From Spirochaetota bacterium (GTDB lineage Bacteria > Spirochaetota > Spirochaetia > Treponematales > Treponemataceae), in assembly GCA_029571425.1 (NCBI GenBank), contig JAKPSR010000092.1, positions 1 to 10,342 of the forward strand: 10,342 nucleotides of DNA. Direction: 5' to 3'. Below are positions 1 to 6,959 of the stretch, piece by piece; position 1 is the first letter of the stretch, and each line of letters starts with the position of its first letter. A program made the translations under genes and the position numbers. The notes below the pieces were generated by a model. It saw nothing but the letters and a program-made list of their open reading frames with translations. It was not told the DNA's origin and searched no databases.

Positions 1-369
1 GATCAGGGCGCGCTCCCGCTTCCCTACCTCGCCGACGGGGACCGTGACGGCGGAGTCGCTAATGTACCCATCGAGGTCGATCCCGATGTCGAGGGAAACG
101 AGGTCGCCTTCCTTAAGGACGCGCTTCGGCGACGGGATGCCGTGGATGACCTCCTCGTTGACGGATATGCACGCCGCCCCGGGGAAGCCCTCCGCGTACC
201 ACGCGGGCTTCCCGCCCTCCTTCTTGATGAACTCGACGCAGAAGGCGTCCAGGTCGGCGGTGGTGACCCCGGCGCGCACGAGGGGAACGAGGTCCCGATA
301 TAACCGGGCGAGGGCCTTGCACGACCTGCGGATCCCGTCGATCTGCCGTTCATTCTTGATGCGTATCAT
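1..369 (-). CDS. map: Methionine aminopeptidase, type I (N-terminal part, runs off window)
   Basis: The first 123 codons of a type I methionine aminopeptidase, which removes the initiator methionine from new proteins. The frame stays open to base 1, and the C-terminal half with the remaining metal ligands is outside the window. The translation opens MIRIKNERQIDGIRRSCKAL. Residues 71-81 read NEEVIHGIPSP, containing His76, the substrate-side histidine (E. coli H79). LKEGDLVSLDIGIDLDGYIS (85-104) contains Asp94, and Asp105 follows in SDSA; these two correspond to the metal-binding aspartates E. coli D97 and D108. There is no N-terminal zinc-finger extension, as expected for the bacterial form. 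The ATG at 369 overlaps the stop of the J-domain gene by 4 bases, with AGGAG (384-380) 10 bases upstream. Such coupling suggests cotranscription with the ATPase cluster. Confidence 0.95.
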   Translation of the reverse strand, partial: MIRIKNERQIDGIRRSCKALARLYRDLVPLVRAGVTTADLDAFCVEFIKKEGGKPAWYAEGFPGAACISVNEEVIHGIPSPKRVLKEGDLVSLDIGIDLDGYISDSAVTVPVGEVGKRERALI

Positions 370-1187
370 TTCTGGGCAACTCCTAGTTCGCGCTTAAGGG
401 CGGAGACTCCGGCGAGGCGAGGCTCGCGCGAGAGCGCCTCGTCGAGGCAGGCGGCCGCAGTCCGGCCATCGCCCATCCGATGGTATATACGCGCCATCTC
501 CGCGAGCACGTACGCGTCGTCCTTCTTCCCGAGGCCGAGCTCGAGCGCGGTCTCCAGGCACTCGAGGGCGAGCTCGTCCCCCGCCGAGTCGACGAGAGGG
601 CCGCGGAGTATCGATCGCACGAAGGCAATGACCTCCGGGAAAAAGTGCTTAAAGTACGGCCGCTTCCGCTCGAGGTTAACGACCTCCGCGAGGAGGATAA
701 ACGCCTCGTAGGCGTCGCCCCGGGCGTTGAGCTCCTCGGCGAGGATGAAACCGCAGTCCATGAAGTCCTCGCGATCGAAGAAGCGCGAAAGGGCGAAACC
801 GCCGGGCCGCGCGCGTTGCGCCCGGTACTCGGCGACCGCCTCGTCCTCGAGCTCGTGAAGGAGGTCGAAGAAAATCAGCTTCGCCCGGCTCTCGGCGTCG
901 TCGCGCTCCATGAGCCAAAGCCGATAGTCGAAGCCGGCCTCGCCGCCCGTGGCCGAGCGGCGGAACTGCGCATAGACGGCGTCGAACTCGGCGCGTCGCG
1001 CGGGATCGGAAAGGGTCTCGTACGCGCTGATGAGCTCGCGCATCTTCCGCGCGTTGTCCTCGCCCGCGGCGCCGCCCTTGCCGGCCACGTCGGGATGAAG
1101 GCTTTTCGCGCGGGCGCGGAAGGCGCGCTTAATCTCGGCGGCCGACGATGCGGGCCTAACGCCGAGGACCCGGTAACAATCTTCCAT
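366..1187 (-). CDS. J-domain protein with C-terminal TPR-like helices
   Basis: DnaJ-family co-chaperone-like protein, 273 residues. Residues 1-72 form a complete J domain: CYRVLGVRPASSAAEIKRAF (4-23), the HPD tripeptide at 31-33 that stimulates DnaK ATPase, and LISAYETLSDPARRAEFD (52-69). There is no Gly/Phe linker, zinc-finger repeat or DnaJ C-terminal substrate domain, so it is a type III (J-domain-only) member and not the housekeeping DnaJ. The remainder is helical. About residues 205-255 look like one or two tetratricopeptide repeats (ALECLETALELG; AEMARIYHRMGDGRTAAACL; DEALSREP), and 140-190 (AEELNARGDAYEAFILLAEV) may be another. The TPR part would bind a client, which is unknown. It starts 11 bases after the preceding stop with only a weak ribosome binding site (GCGGG region), and its stop overlaps the methionine aminopeptidase start as ATGA. 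J domain confidence is high; the TPR call is moderate. Confidence 0.88.
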   Translation of the reverse strand: MEDCYRVLGVRPASSAAEIKRAFRARAKSLHPDVAGKGGAAGEDNARKMRELISAYETLSDPARRAEFDAVYAQFRRSATGGEAGFDYRLWLMERDDAESRAKLIFFDLLHELEDEAVAEYRAQRARPGGFALSRFFDREDFMDCGFILAEELNARGDAYEAFILLAEVVNLERKRPYFKHFFPEVIAFVRSILRGPLVDSAGDELALECLETALELGLGKKDDAYVLAEMARIYHRMGDGRTAAACLDEALSREPRLAGVSALKRELGVAQK

Positions 1188-1198
1188 CGAGGCCCGCT

Positions 1199-1600
1199 TC
1201 AGCCCAGGCTCTTGCCCGCCGCCAAGGCGGACTCCGCGCCGGCCACGGCCTCGAAGTAATCAATCTTCATTCCCTGCCTCTCCATTTCGGCCATCAGCTC
1301 CCGAAGGAGACGGCCGGAACCGAGGAGGGACTTAACGACGACGGCGGCGCCCTTCTTCCCGACGAGGGTGCCGGCCTGCGACAGGGCCTCCCGGACACGC
1401 GCGGGCACGCGACCGCCGAACGGGGACACGGGGCGAAGCACGACGGCGACGTAATCGTAGAGGGCAAGACGCGGAGACTCGGCCGCGAACCCATCGAGGA
1501 CGACCACCTCCGCGCCCGCCGAGCGGGATCCGCGCTCGAGGGCCTCGAGGATTTCCGGGGACGTACCCCCCTTAGCGAACGAAACTATGGCAACGCGCAT
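1199..1600 (-). CDS. Flavodoxin-like hypothetical protein
   Basis: Unrecognised 133-residue protein. Its predicted pattern of alternating strands and helices resembles the flavodoxin fold: strand RVAIVSFA (2-9), a glycine loop KGGTSPE (10-16), a helix, strand EVVVLDG (31-37), strand YDYVAVVLRPVSPFGG (48-63), a helix, strand KGAAVVVKSLLGSG (83-96), then a long helix (98-110) and YFEAV (115-119). The loop after strand 1 sits where flavodoxins hold the FMN phosphate ((T/S)-x-T-G-x-T), but only GGTS resembles it, so FMN binding is uncertain. There is no signal peptide or membrane segment. The start has AAGGGGG (1612-1606) 5 bases upstream, overlapping the stop of the stress-protein gene. It lies between the Usp and J-domain genes in the same transcription unit. 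Function unknown; flavodoxin-like is a fold-level guess from the sequence. Confidence 0.7.
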   Translation of the reverse strand: MRVAIVSFAKGGTSPEILEALERGSRSAGAEVVVLDGFAAESPRLALYDYVAVVLRPVSPFGGRVPARVREALSQAGTLVGKKGAAVVVKSLLGSGRLLRELMAEMERQGMKIDYFEAVAGAESALAAGKSLG

Positions 1601-1610
1601 GCCGTCCCCC

Positions 1611-2099
1611 TTACGCGAGCTTATACAGCTGCTCGACCATCCGCTCCTTGACCACGAGGACGGAGCATCTCGAGTTGAGGAGGATCGACTTCAGCGTGGT
1701 CGACCCAACTTCCTTCTGGTCCGTCGACTCGCGATCGGAGCCGCCGACGAGTATGGTATCCGCCTTCCGCTCGTCCGCGCAGGCGATCACCTCCGACCAT
1801 ATCGCCCCCTTGCGGAGCTCGGTCTCTATCTTGACGCCCTTTGCCTTGCCGAGCTCGTCGACGAAGGCGAGGTAGCGCTTGCCGTTCTCCTCGAGGCTCT
1901 GCTCGTACTCGCGGCTCTCCTCCTCGATGAAAATGCGGTTGAGGGTGAGTTGCTTGATCGTCGCTGTGTCGACGACGTAGACGGCGTTCACGCGGACGCG
2001 GTAGAGCTTGGCCATGAGCACGGCGTACCGGACGGCGTTTATCGACGCGTCGGTCCCGTTGACCATCACGAGCACGTTCTGAAAAAGCGGCTTGATCAT
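1611..2099 (-). CDS. Universal stress protein (UspA family)
   Basis: UspA-type alpha/beta protein of 162 residues, one Usp domain. It opens with a beta strand and loop, NVLVMVNGTDASINAVRYA (8-26), then a second strand (RVNAVYVVD, 36-44), a charged helix (58-85), KIETELRKGAIWSEVIACA (90-108), and ADTILVGGSDR (113-123). The ATP-binding motif of the family is G-2x-G-9x-G-(S/T). Here it reads G119-2x-D122-9x-G132-S133, so the second glycine is replaced. The adenine-contacting aspartate near the N-terminus (usually V-D-G-S) is Asn14 in VNGT. Nucleotide binding may therefore be weak or altered. The start at 2099 is one base after the stop of D and has GGGGG 8 bases upstream. Linkage to the ATPase suggests a response to energy or ion stress, but that is inference. 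Confidence 0.88.
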   Translation of the reverse strand: MIKPLFQNVLVMVNGTDASINAVRYAVLMAKLYRVRVNAVYVVDTATIKQLTLNRIFIEEESREYEQSLEENGKRYLAFVDELGKAKGVKIETELRKGAIWSEVIACADERKADTILVGGSDRESTDQKEVGSTTLKSILLNSRCSVLVVKERMVEQLYKLA

Positions 2100-2100
2100 C

Positions 2101-2724
2101 TCATCGACCCCCGTTTCTCGCCTTGAGCGCCTTCAGCACGAACACGTTCTCGCGCTCGCGTTCCTCAAGGACGCTCTCGATGTATGCCTTCGTCTCCCGC
2201 GTCTGCGGAATGACCTGCTTGTCGAGGGCGTTTACCCGGCGCTGGGTCTTCTTGACCTCGCGCGCGAGGCGCCACACGATCGTCCTGATCGACGCCATCT
2301 CCGTCAGTAGGCGGAGGAGCTCGAAGAAGTCGATCATCACCCGGTCGCAGTCCGCGTAGGAGTTAAGGTAGCTCCACGCGAGACGGCGCCTCGGCAACTC
2401 AACCGAGATGGTGGAGAACCCCATGCCGGCGATCGTCACCTGCTTCTCGCGGACGTCGAAGTCGTAGGACACCGTCCGCGAGGCGCGCTCGACGTTCTCG
2501 CGCCCGACGGCCATGAACATCCTGCGAAGCGACGGGTACGCGCGCGCGACCTGCTTCTCGATGTCCGACTCCAAAAGCTTAACACGCTCGACCATCTGCA
2601 TCAGCTCCATGACGAGGATCTCGCGCTTTTGCTCGAGGAGCTCGTAGCCGTCCCGCGCGATCGCGAGCTGTTCCTTTACGGCGAGGAGGTTTGACTTGGT
2701 CGGGGCGACGGGGAGCCTTGCCAT
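2101..2724 (-). CDS. atpD: V/A-type ATPase subunit D (central shaft)
   Basis: Central rotor shaft, 207 residues, of the expected length. The N-terminal helix carries the family signature PTKSNLLAVKEQLAIARDGY (8-27) followed by LLEQKREILVMELM (29-42). The C-terminal helix reads RRVNALDKQVIPQTRETKAY (162-181) and ends VLEERERENVFVLKALKAR (185-203), again diagnostic. The two long helices pair as the coiled-coil axle inside the A3B3 head, and the middle section (about 85-130) is the beta-hairpin/globular foot that contacts F and C. The ATG at 2724 starts one base after the B stop; AAGGGG at 2740-2735 is a plausible ribosome binding site at 10 bases. The stress-protein gene follows one base after its stop, so D is not the end of the transcription unit. 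Confidence 0.96.
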   Translation of the reverse strand: MARLPVAPTKSNLLAVKEQLAIARDGYELLEQKREILVMELMQMVERVKLLESDIEKQVARAYPSLRRMFMAVGRENVERASRTVSYDFDVREKQVTIAGMGFSTISVELPRRRLAWSYLNSYADCDRVMIDFFELLRLLTEMASIRTIVWRLAREVKKTQRRVNALDKQVIPQTRETKAYIESVLEERERENVFVLKALKARNGGR

Positions 2725-2725
2725 C

Positions 2726-4144
2726 CTAAGCGCGCCCCTTGCCGCCCGACTCAGGCGGCGCGGCCGCCAGGGCCGGCTTCATGTAGCGCTCGATGTACTC
2801 GCCCTTGACCCGGTAGAGCTCGTCGCGCGGCAGGATCGAGAGGAGCCGCCAGCCGATGTCGAGCGTCTCCTCGATCGAGCGATTCTCGAACTCGCCCTGG
2901 GTCAGGAACTTTCCCTCGAAGAGCTCGCCGAACTTTAGGTAGAGCTTGTCGCCGTCAGAGAGCTCCTCCTCGCCGATGATCGCGGCGAGGTTGCGGATGC
3001 CCTTGACCTTCGAGTAGGCGGCGAAAAGCTGGCTCGACACGTCCTTGTGGTCCTCGCGGGTCATCCCCTTCCCGATCCCGTCCTTCATGAGGCGCGAGAG
3101 GCTCGGCAGGCCAGCGACCGGGGGATACACCCCCTTCTGAGAGAGCTCGCGGTCGAGGACGATCTGACCCTCGGTGATGTAGCCGGTGAGGTCCGGTATC
3201 GGGTGGCTGATGTCGTCGTTCGGCATCGTCAAAATCGGTATCTGCGTGATCGAGCCGGTCGATCCCTTCACCTTTCCCGCGCGCTCGTAGAGCTCGGCGA
3301 GGTCCGAGTAGAGGTATCCCGGGTATCCCTTGCGGCCGGGGACCTCGCCACGGGTCGTCGATATCTCGCGGAGCGCCTCGCAGTAGTTGGTCATGTCGGT
3401 AAGGACGACGAGGACGTGCATCCCGCGCTCGTACGCGAGGTACTCGGCGGCGGTAAGGGCGCAGCGCGGGGTGATGATGCGCTCGATCGACGGGGCGTCG
3501 GCGAGCGAGAGGAACATCACGACGCGAGAGAGGACGCCCGACTTTTCGAAGGTGTCGATGAAGAAGCGGGCGACGTCGTACTTGATCCCCATGCCGGCGA
3601 AGACCATCACGAAGCCCTCGTCCTCGCTGAGGATCCGCGCCTGGCGTATGATCTGCGCGGTAAGCCTATTGTGCGGCAGGCCGTTCCCGGAGAAGACCGG
3701 GAGCTTCTGCCCCCGGATCAGGGTGTTCATCCCGTCGATCGCGGATATCCCGGTTTGGATGAAGTCGCGCGGGTAGACGCGCGCGTAGGGGTTGATCGGG
3801 TTCCCGTTGACGTTGACGAGGCGTGAGGAGTAAAGCTCGGGATAGCCGTCGATGGGCTTGCCGAGGCCGTTGAAGATGCGCCCCATGAGCCCTTCCGATA
3901 CGCGGAGCTCCATCGGGGTCTCGAGGAATTCGACGGTGGTGTCGTCCAGGCTGAGACCGGAGGTCGAGCCGAATATCTGGACGACGCAGTGTTCCTCGGA
4001 GACGTCGATGACGCGCCCGGTGCGGACCTCGCCCGAGCGGTCGCGGACCGCGGCGATCTCCCCGTACGAGACGTTCTCGCGCCGCCTCACGATGACGATG
4101 GGCCCGTCGACCGACTGGACGCCCTTATACTCGACTCCCCTCAT
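2726..4144 (-). CDS. atpB: V/A-type ATPase regulatory subunit B
   Basis: Non-catalytic nucleotide-binding subunit that alternates with A in the head, 472 residues. It opens with a beta barrel (VDGPIVIVR, 12-20; YGEIAAVRDRSGEVRTGRV, 27-45). In place of a Walker A it has FSGNGLPHNRLTAQIIRQAR (151-170), the degenerate loop typical of B. LADAPSIERIITPRCALTAA (214-233), TDMTNYCEALREIS (249-262) and GRKGYPGYLYSDLAELYERA (270-289) are strongly conserved family blocks. LPSLSRLMKDGIG (346-358) contains Arg351, equivalent to the arginine finger (E. hirae NtpB R350) that reaches into the A site. The ATG at 4144 overlaps the A stop; AAGGTGGAG at 4158-4150 supplies the ribosome binding site. The last 15 residues or so are a loose Ala/Pro/Gly tail. 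D follows after one base. Identity is certain. Confidence 0.98.
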   Translation of the reverse strand: MRGVEYKGVQSVDGPIVIVRRRENVSYGEIAAVRDRSGEVRTGRVIDVSEEHCVVQIFGSTSGLSLDDTTVEFLETPMELRVSEGLMGRIFNGLGKPIDGYPELYSSRLVNVNGNPINPYARVYPRDFIQTGISAIDGMNTLIRGQKLPVFSGNGLPHNRLTAQIIRQARILSEDEGFVMVFAGMGIKYDVARFFIDTFEKSGVLSRVVMFLSLADAPSIERIITPRCALTAAEYLAYERGMHVLVVLTDMTNYCEALREISTTRGEVPGRKGYPGYLYSDLAELYERAGKVKGSTGSITQIPILTMPNDDISHPIPDLTGYITEGQIVLDRELSQKGVYPPVAGLPSLSRLMKDGIGKGMTREDHKDVSSQLFAAYSKVKGIRNLAAIIGEEELSDGDKLYLKFGELFEGKFLTQGEFENRSIEETLDIGWRLLSILPRDELYRVKGEYIERYMKPALAAAPPESGGKGRA

Positions 4145-5928
4145 ACTGTCTCCACCTTGCGGTACAGCCGCTCGAGCTCGTCGAGCTCCTGGTTCATCCG
4201 CGCCTCGACGCCGGATATCCCGGCCGCGTCCTCGTTCGCGAAGGTCGTCTTGATCCGGACGATCTCCTCGCGGCACGAGAGGGCCGATATCTTGGCGAGC
4301 GGCGCGCCGTTCCTGATGATGGCGAGCGACCGCCTATAGAAGTCCATCATGATCTTGAGGATCACTACCTGCTTCGCCGGGACCGAGAACATGTCGACCT
4401 CGTCGAAGGCGCTCTGCTGGAGAAATCCGTTCTTCACCATCTCGGCGACGACCAGGATGATCCGCTCCGTGTCGGGCAGGACGTCCGGCCCGATCAGGCG
4501 GACGATCTGCTGAAGGCGCTGCTCGCGCTTCAAAAGCTCGAGCGCTTGGGCGCGCACGGAGCTCCAGCGCGGGTCAAGGCGGTCCCACCACGCGCGGACC
4601 TCCTCCGCGTACTCGGAGTAGGACTCGATCCAGCCGATGGCCGGGTAATGGCGGGCGTTCGCGAGCTCGCGGTCGAGTGCCCAGAAGCAGCGGATAAAGC
4701 GCTTCGTGTGCTGGGTGACCGGCTCGGAGAAGTCGCCGCCAGGCGGGGACACCGCCCCGATGACGGAGATCGAGCCTTCGCCGCCGGAGAGCGGTACGAC
4801 GCGACCGGCACGCTCATAGAACTCGGCGAGCCGAGTCGGCAGGTACGCGGGGAAGCCCTCCTCCGCCGGCATCTCCTCCATGCGGCCCGAAAGCTCGCGC
4901 AGGGCCTCGGCCCAGCGGCTCGTCGAGTCGGCCATGATAGCGACGTCCATCCCCATGTCGCGGTAGTACTCGGCGAGGGTGATCCCGGAGTAGAGGGACA
5001 CCTCGCGGGCGGCGACGGGCATGTTCGACGTGTTCGCGATCAGGATCGTGCGCTCCATCAAGGAGCGGCCGGTCCTCGGGTCGATGAGCTCGGGAAACTC
5101 GGAGAGGACGTCGGTCATCTCGTTGCCGCGCTCCCCGCAGCCGATGTAGACGATGAGGTCGGCATCGCACCACTTCGCGACGGCATGCTGGGTCATCGTC
5201 TTCCCGGTGCCGAAGCCGCCGGGAATCGCGGCCGTGCCTCCCTTCGATAGGGGAAAGAAAACGTCGATGACCCGCTGACCGGTGATCAGCGGCTCGGAGA
5301 CGGTGAGTTTCCGCGCGAAGGGGCGCGGGCGGCGGACCGGCCAGTGATGGGCGAGGAAGATTTCCTCGCCGAGCTCGGTGCGCGCGATCGGCTCGTCGAT
5401 GGTGTACTCGCCCGCCGCGGCGGCCCAGGCGAGGCTCCTCCCGCGAACGGTCGGCGGGACCGAGATCGCGTGGTTCACGGACTCCGTCTCGCGCACGTAG
5501 CCGAGGACGGCGCCCGGCGCGATCGCGGCACCCGAACGAAGGGCCTCGGCAGGCTCGAGCCGCCACTTCCGCGCGGCGTCGAGGGGCTCGCTCCGCTTCC
5601 CCGGCTCGAGGAACGCGCCCGAGGAGGAAAAAAGGCTCTTAAGGGGACGCTGAATCCCGTCGTAGATCGTGCCGACGAGGCCGGGACCAAGCCTGACCGA
5701 GAGCGGGCGGCGATGGCAGACGGCTTTCTCGCCGACGCGCATCCCGGTGTCGTCCTCGTATACCTGTATCGTCGCGACCCCGTCCTTGAGTCGAATGATC
5801 TCGCCGATCAGGGCGGCCTCGCCCACGTCGACGACGTCGTATAGGCCGCAGGCACCGAGGCCCTCGGCGTAGACGATCGGGCCCGAGATCCGGGTAACCC
5901 GACCGGTAACGGTCTCGTTCTCGCTCAT
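4141..5928 (-). CDS. atpA: V/A-type ATPase catalytic subunit A
   Basis: Catalytic nucleotide-binding subunit of the head, 595 residues, the expected length. The N-terminal beta barrel opens TGRVTRISGPIVYAEG (8-23). The A-specific non-homologous region lies at about 115-190. The P-loop is GGFGTGKT (237-244), where many relatives have GPFGSGKT. GCGERGNEMTDVL (263-275) contains Glu266, the expected catalytic glutamate. MADSTSRWAEALRE (332-345) is the Walker B region, and GFPAYLPTRLAEFYERAG (358-375) and SGGEGSISVIGAVSPPGGDF (381-400) follow. The C-terminal helical domain runs from about 430. The ATG at 5928 overlaps the E stop (ATGA) and has GGGAGG 8 bases upstream (5942-5937). The open frame extends upstream into E, but the barrel motif begins only after this ATG. 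The stop overlaps the ATG of B by 4 bases. All catalytic elements are intact. Confidence 0.98.
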   Translation of the reverse strand: MSENETVTGRVTRISGPIVYAEGLGACGLYDVVDVGEAALIGEIIRLKDGVATIQVYEDDTGMRVGEKAVCHRRPLSVRLGPGLVGTIYDGIQRPLKSLFSSSGAFLEPGKRSEPLDAARKWRLEPAEALRSGAAIAPGAVLGYVRETESVNHAISVPPTVRGRSLAWAAAAGEYTIDEPIARTELGEEIFLAHHWPVRRPRPFARKLTVSEPLITGQRVIDVFFPLSKGGTAAIPGGFGTGKTMTQHAVAKWCDADLIVYIGCGERGNEMTDVLSEFPELIDPRTGRSLMERTILIANTSNMPVAAREVSLYSGITLAEYYRDMGMDVAIMADSTSRWAEALRELSGRMEEMPAEEGFPAYLPTRLAEFYERAGRVVPLSGGEGSISVIGAVSPPGGDFSEPVTQHTKRFIRCFWALDRELANARHYPAIGWIESYSEYAEEVRAWWDRLDPRWSSVRAQALELLKREQRLQQIVRLIGPDVLPDTERIILVVAEMVKNGFLQQSAFDEVDMFSVPAKQVVILKIMMDFYRRSLAIIRNGAPLAKISALSCREEIVRIKTTFANEDAAGISGVEARMNQELDELERLYRKVETV

Positions 5929-6593
5929 CTCGGCAACCTCCCGCCGAGGAGCGCGTCGGCCATCTCCTGGCGCTTCGTGGAAAGGAGTTCTTCGCGAATC
6001 TCGCCCATCGTCGCGCGGCATGACACGATCCCGTCGGCCGATTCGAGCACGATTCCCTCGTCAAGGGCCGCGACGGGGGTGGCGGGCGCGCAGGAATTCC
6101 CCGCGGCGCAGGAAGCGGCGAAGTCGGCGGCCGCAACCGCCTCGACCGAGGAGAGGGTGATCGGGCCAAGGGCCCGCTCGGCGACCGCGCGCGCGCGAGC
6201 CGCGTCCATGCCGACAGCCCGCACCGTGACCGGCGAGCCTGAGAGGGCGCTCGCGTACCGCGAGGCGAGGGAAACGAGGAGCGCGTCCTTGCGCGTTGTC
6301 GAGAGGCCCGCGAGGTACGCGTCGAGGGCGGCCCGTACCTCGCGGTCGACGAAGGACACGAGGCGCCGCTGCTTCTCGAGCGGAACCGCCGAATCCGAGT
6401 CGCGCGCGTGGGCCTCGGCCCGCCGAGCGTACTCGGATTCCTTCTCGCGCCGAGTCGCCTCGACGCGCGCGTCGACCGCCGCGAGGATATCGGCGCATTC
6501 CGTTTCGGACGCCTTCAGGATGCGCTCGGCCTTTCGGCGGGCGTCCTCCTGTATCTCGCGGTCGAGTATCTCAGTAGAACGAAGCTCTTCCAT
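5925..6593 (-). CDS. atpE: V/A-type ATPase subunit E (peripheral stalk)
   Basis: Subunit E (vATP-synt_E family), 222 residues, linking the A3B3 head to membrane subunit I as part of the peripheral stalk. Residues 1-100 are a long, highly charged, alanine-rich helix suited to a coiled coil (for example REIQEDARRKAERILKASE, 12-30). The C-terminal globular domain ends with DEGIVLESADGIVSCRATMG (178-197) and a final helix IREELLSTKRQEMADALLGG (199-218), matching the family's G-G-(V/I)-V-L-E-S-x-D-G motif and closing helix. It is somewhat longer than the common 185-210 residues. The extra length seems to lie at about 149-180, an alanine-rich stretch with Cys162 and Cys168. The usual partner G/H is not adjacent. 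The stop overlaps the ATG of A by 4 bases (ATGA). The long helix alone is not diagnostic, but the C-terminal motif and operon position make the call firm. Confidence 0.88.
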   Translation of the reverse strand: MEELRSTEILDREIQEDARRKAERILKASETECADILAAVDARVEATRREKESEYARRAEAHARDSDSAVPLEKQRRLVSFVDREVRAALDAYLAGLSTTRKDALLVSLASRYASALSGSPVTVRAVGMDAARARAVAERALGPITLSSVEAVAAADFAASCAAGNSCAPATPVAALDEGIVLESADGIVSCRATMGEIREELLSTKRQEMADALLGGRLPR

Positions 6594-6620
6594 ACAAAAC
6601 CAATCCCTTTGGCACGCGTC
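6594..6620 (-). promoter_or_regulatory. Longest intergenic gap of the cluster (between F and E), with RBS-like AAAGGGA
   Basis: These 27 bases separate the TAG of F from the ATG of E and are visibly richer in A and T than the surrounding genes. On the minus strand AAAGGGA (6610-6604) lies 10 bases from the ATG and could be the ribosome binding site of E. I see no hairpin terminator. The gap is too short for a full promoter, but a -10 type element cannot be excluded. Confidence 0.4.
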
Positions 6621-6959
6621 CTAGACGTGGATGCCGATCGCTTCCCGTATCGAGTCCGTCAGGGTCTTCCGCCCCTCGACGTGGCCGTGCAGCGAGGGAA
6701 TCTCGACGATGAGCGGGTATTCCGCCCCCATCTGCCACTCGCGCACTTCCTCCTCGAGCATGGCCGAGACCTCCTCGGTGAGGATGAGGACCTTCGGCCG
6801 CTCCCCCTCGACGGGCGCCTGCGAGAGGAGGCCGACCCGCCCGGTCGCCCGGGCGAAGGCGTCGACCGCCTCGTCGCGCGTGTTCGCCACGGTCCCGCCG
6901 ACGCCCACGAGGGCGAACGCGAGGACGAGCTCCCGCTCCCCGATGACGGCGTATTTCAC
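6621..6959 (-). CDS. atpF: V/A-type ATPase subunit F (central stalk)
   Basis: Subunit F (ATP-synt_F family), 112 residues, forming the rotating central stalk with D. The start is the GTG at 6959, giving (M)KYAVIGERELVLAFALVGVG, the classic F opening beta strand and helix. Later comes KVLILTEEVSAMLEEEVREW (56-75), then YPLIVEIPSLHGH (81-93) and a closing IREAIGI (104-110), all typical. Length is close to the usual 100-115. A longer open frame begins at 7118, but that region is the K coding sequence in another frame, so I reject it. The start overlaps the K stop as GTGA, and the bases just upstream (ATCATCCTCCT) are pyrimidine-rich with no Shine-Dalgarno sequence. Translation therefore probably depends on ribosomes finishing K. 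Note that the symbols atpF and ntpG both occur for this subunit in different species. Confidence 0.95.
   Translation of the reverse strand: MKYAVIGERELVLAFALVGVGGTVANTRDEAVDAFARATGRVGLLSQAPVEGERPKVLILTEEVSAMLEEEVREWQMGAEYPLIVEIPSLHGHVEGRKTLTDSIREAIGIHV

Noticed and set aside
24..353. 109-codon minus-strand frame near the window edge
   Set aside because: It is out of frame with the methionine aminopeptidase gene, whose reading frame (open to base 1) gives a clear conserved protein; this one is Ser/Arg/Pro-rich noise.
480..1259. 259-codon open frame on the plus strand
   Set aside because: Antisense to the J-domain gene, whose HPD motif and operon spacing are convincing.
3047..3826. 259-codon open frame on the plus strand
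   Set aside because: Antisense to the highly conserved core of subunit B; no protein-like features.
4145..4276. Longer start for subunit B (44 extra residues)
   Set aside because: The extension reads through the end of A in another frame; the ATG at 4144 gives the normal N-terminus and has a ribosome binding site.
5929..6021. Longer start for subunit A (31 extra residues)
   Set aside because: The extension lies within the E gene, is Arg/Pro-rich and precedes the normal beta-barrel start; the ATG at 5928 has a strong GGGAGG site.
6594..6620. Possible internal promoter or terminator between F and E
   Set aside because: The 27-base gap shows no hairpin with a T tract and is too short for a paired -35/-10 promoter; the AAAGGGA element is explained as a ribosome binding site.
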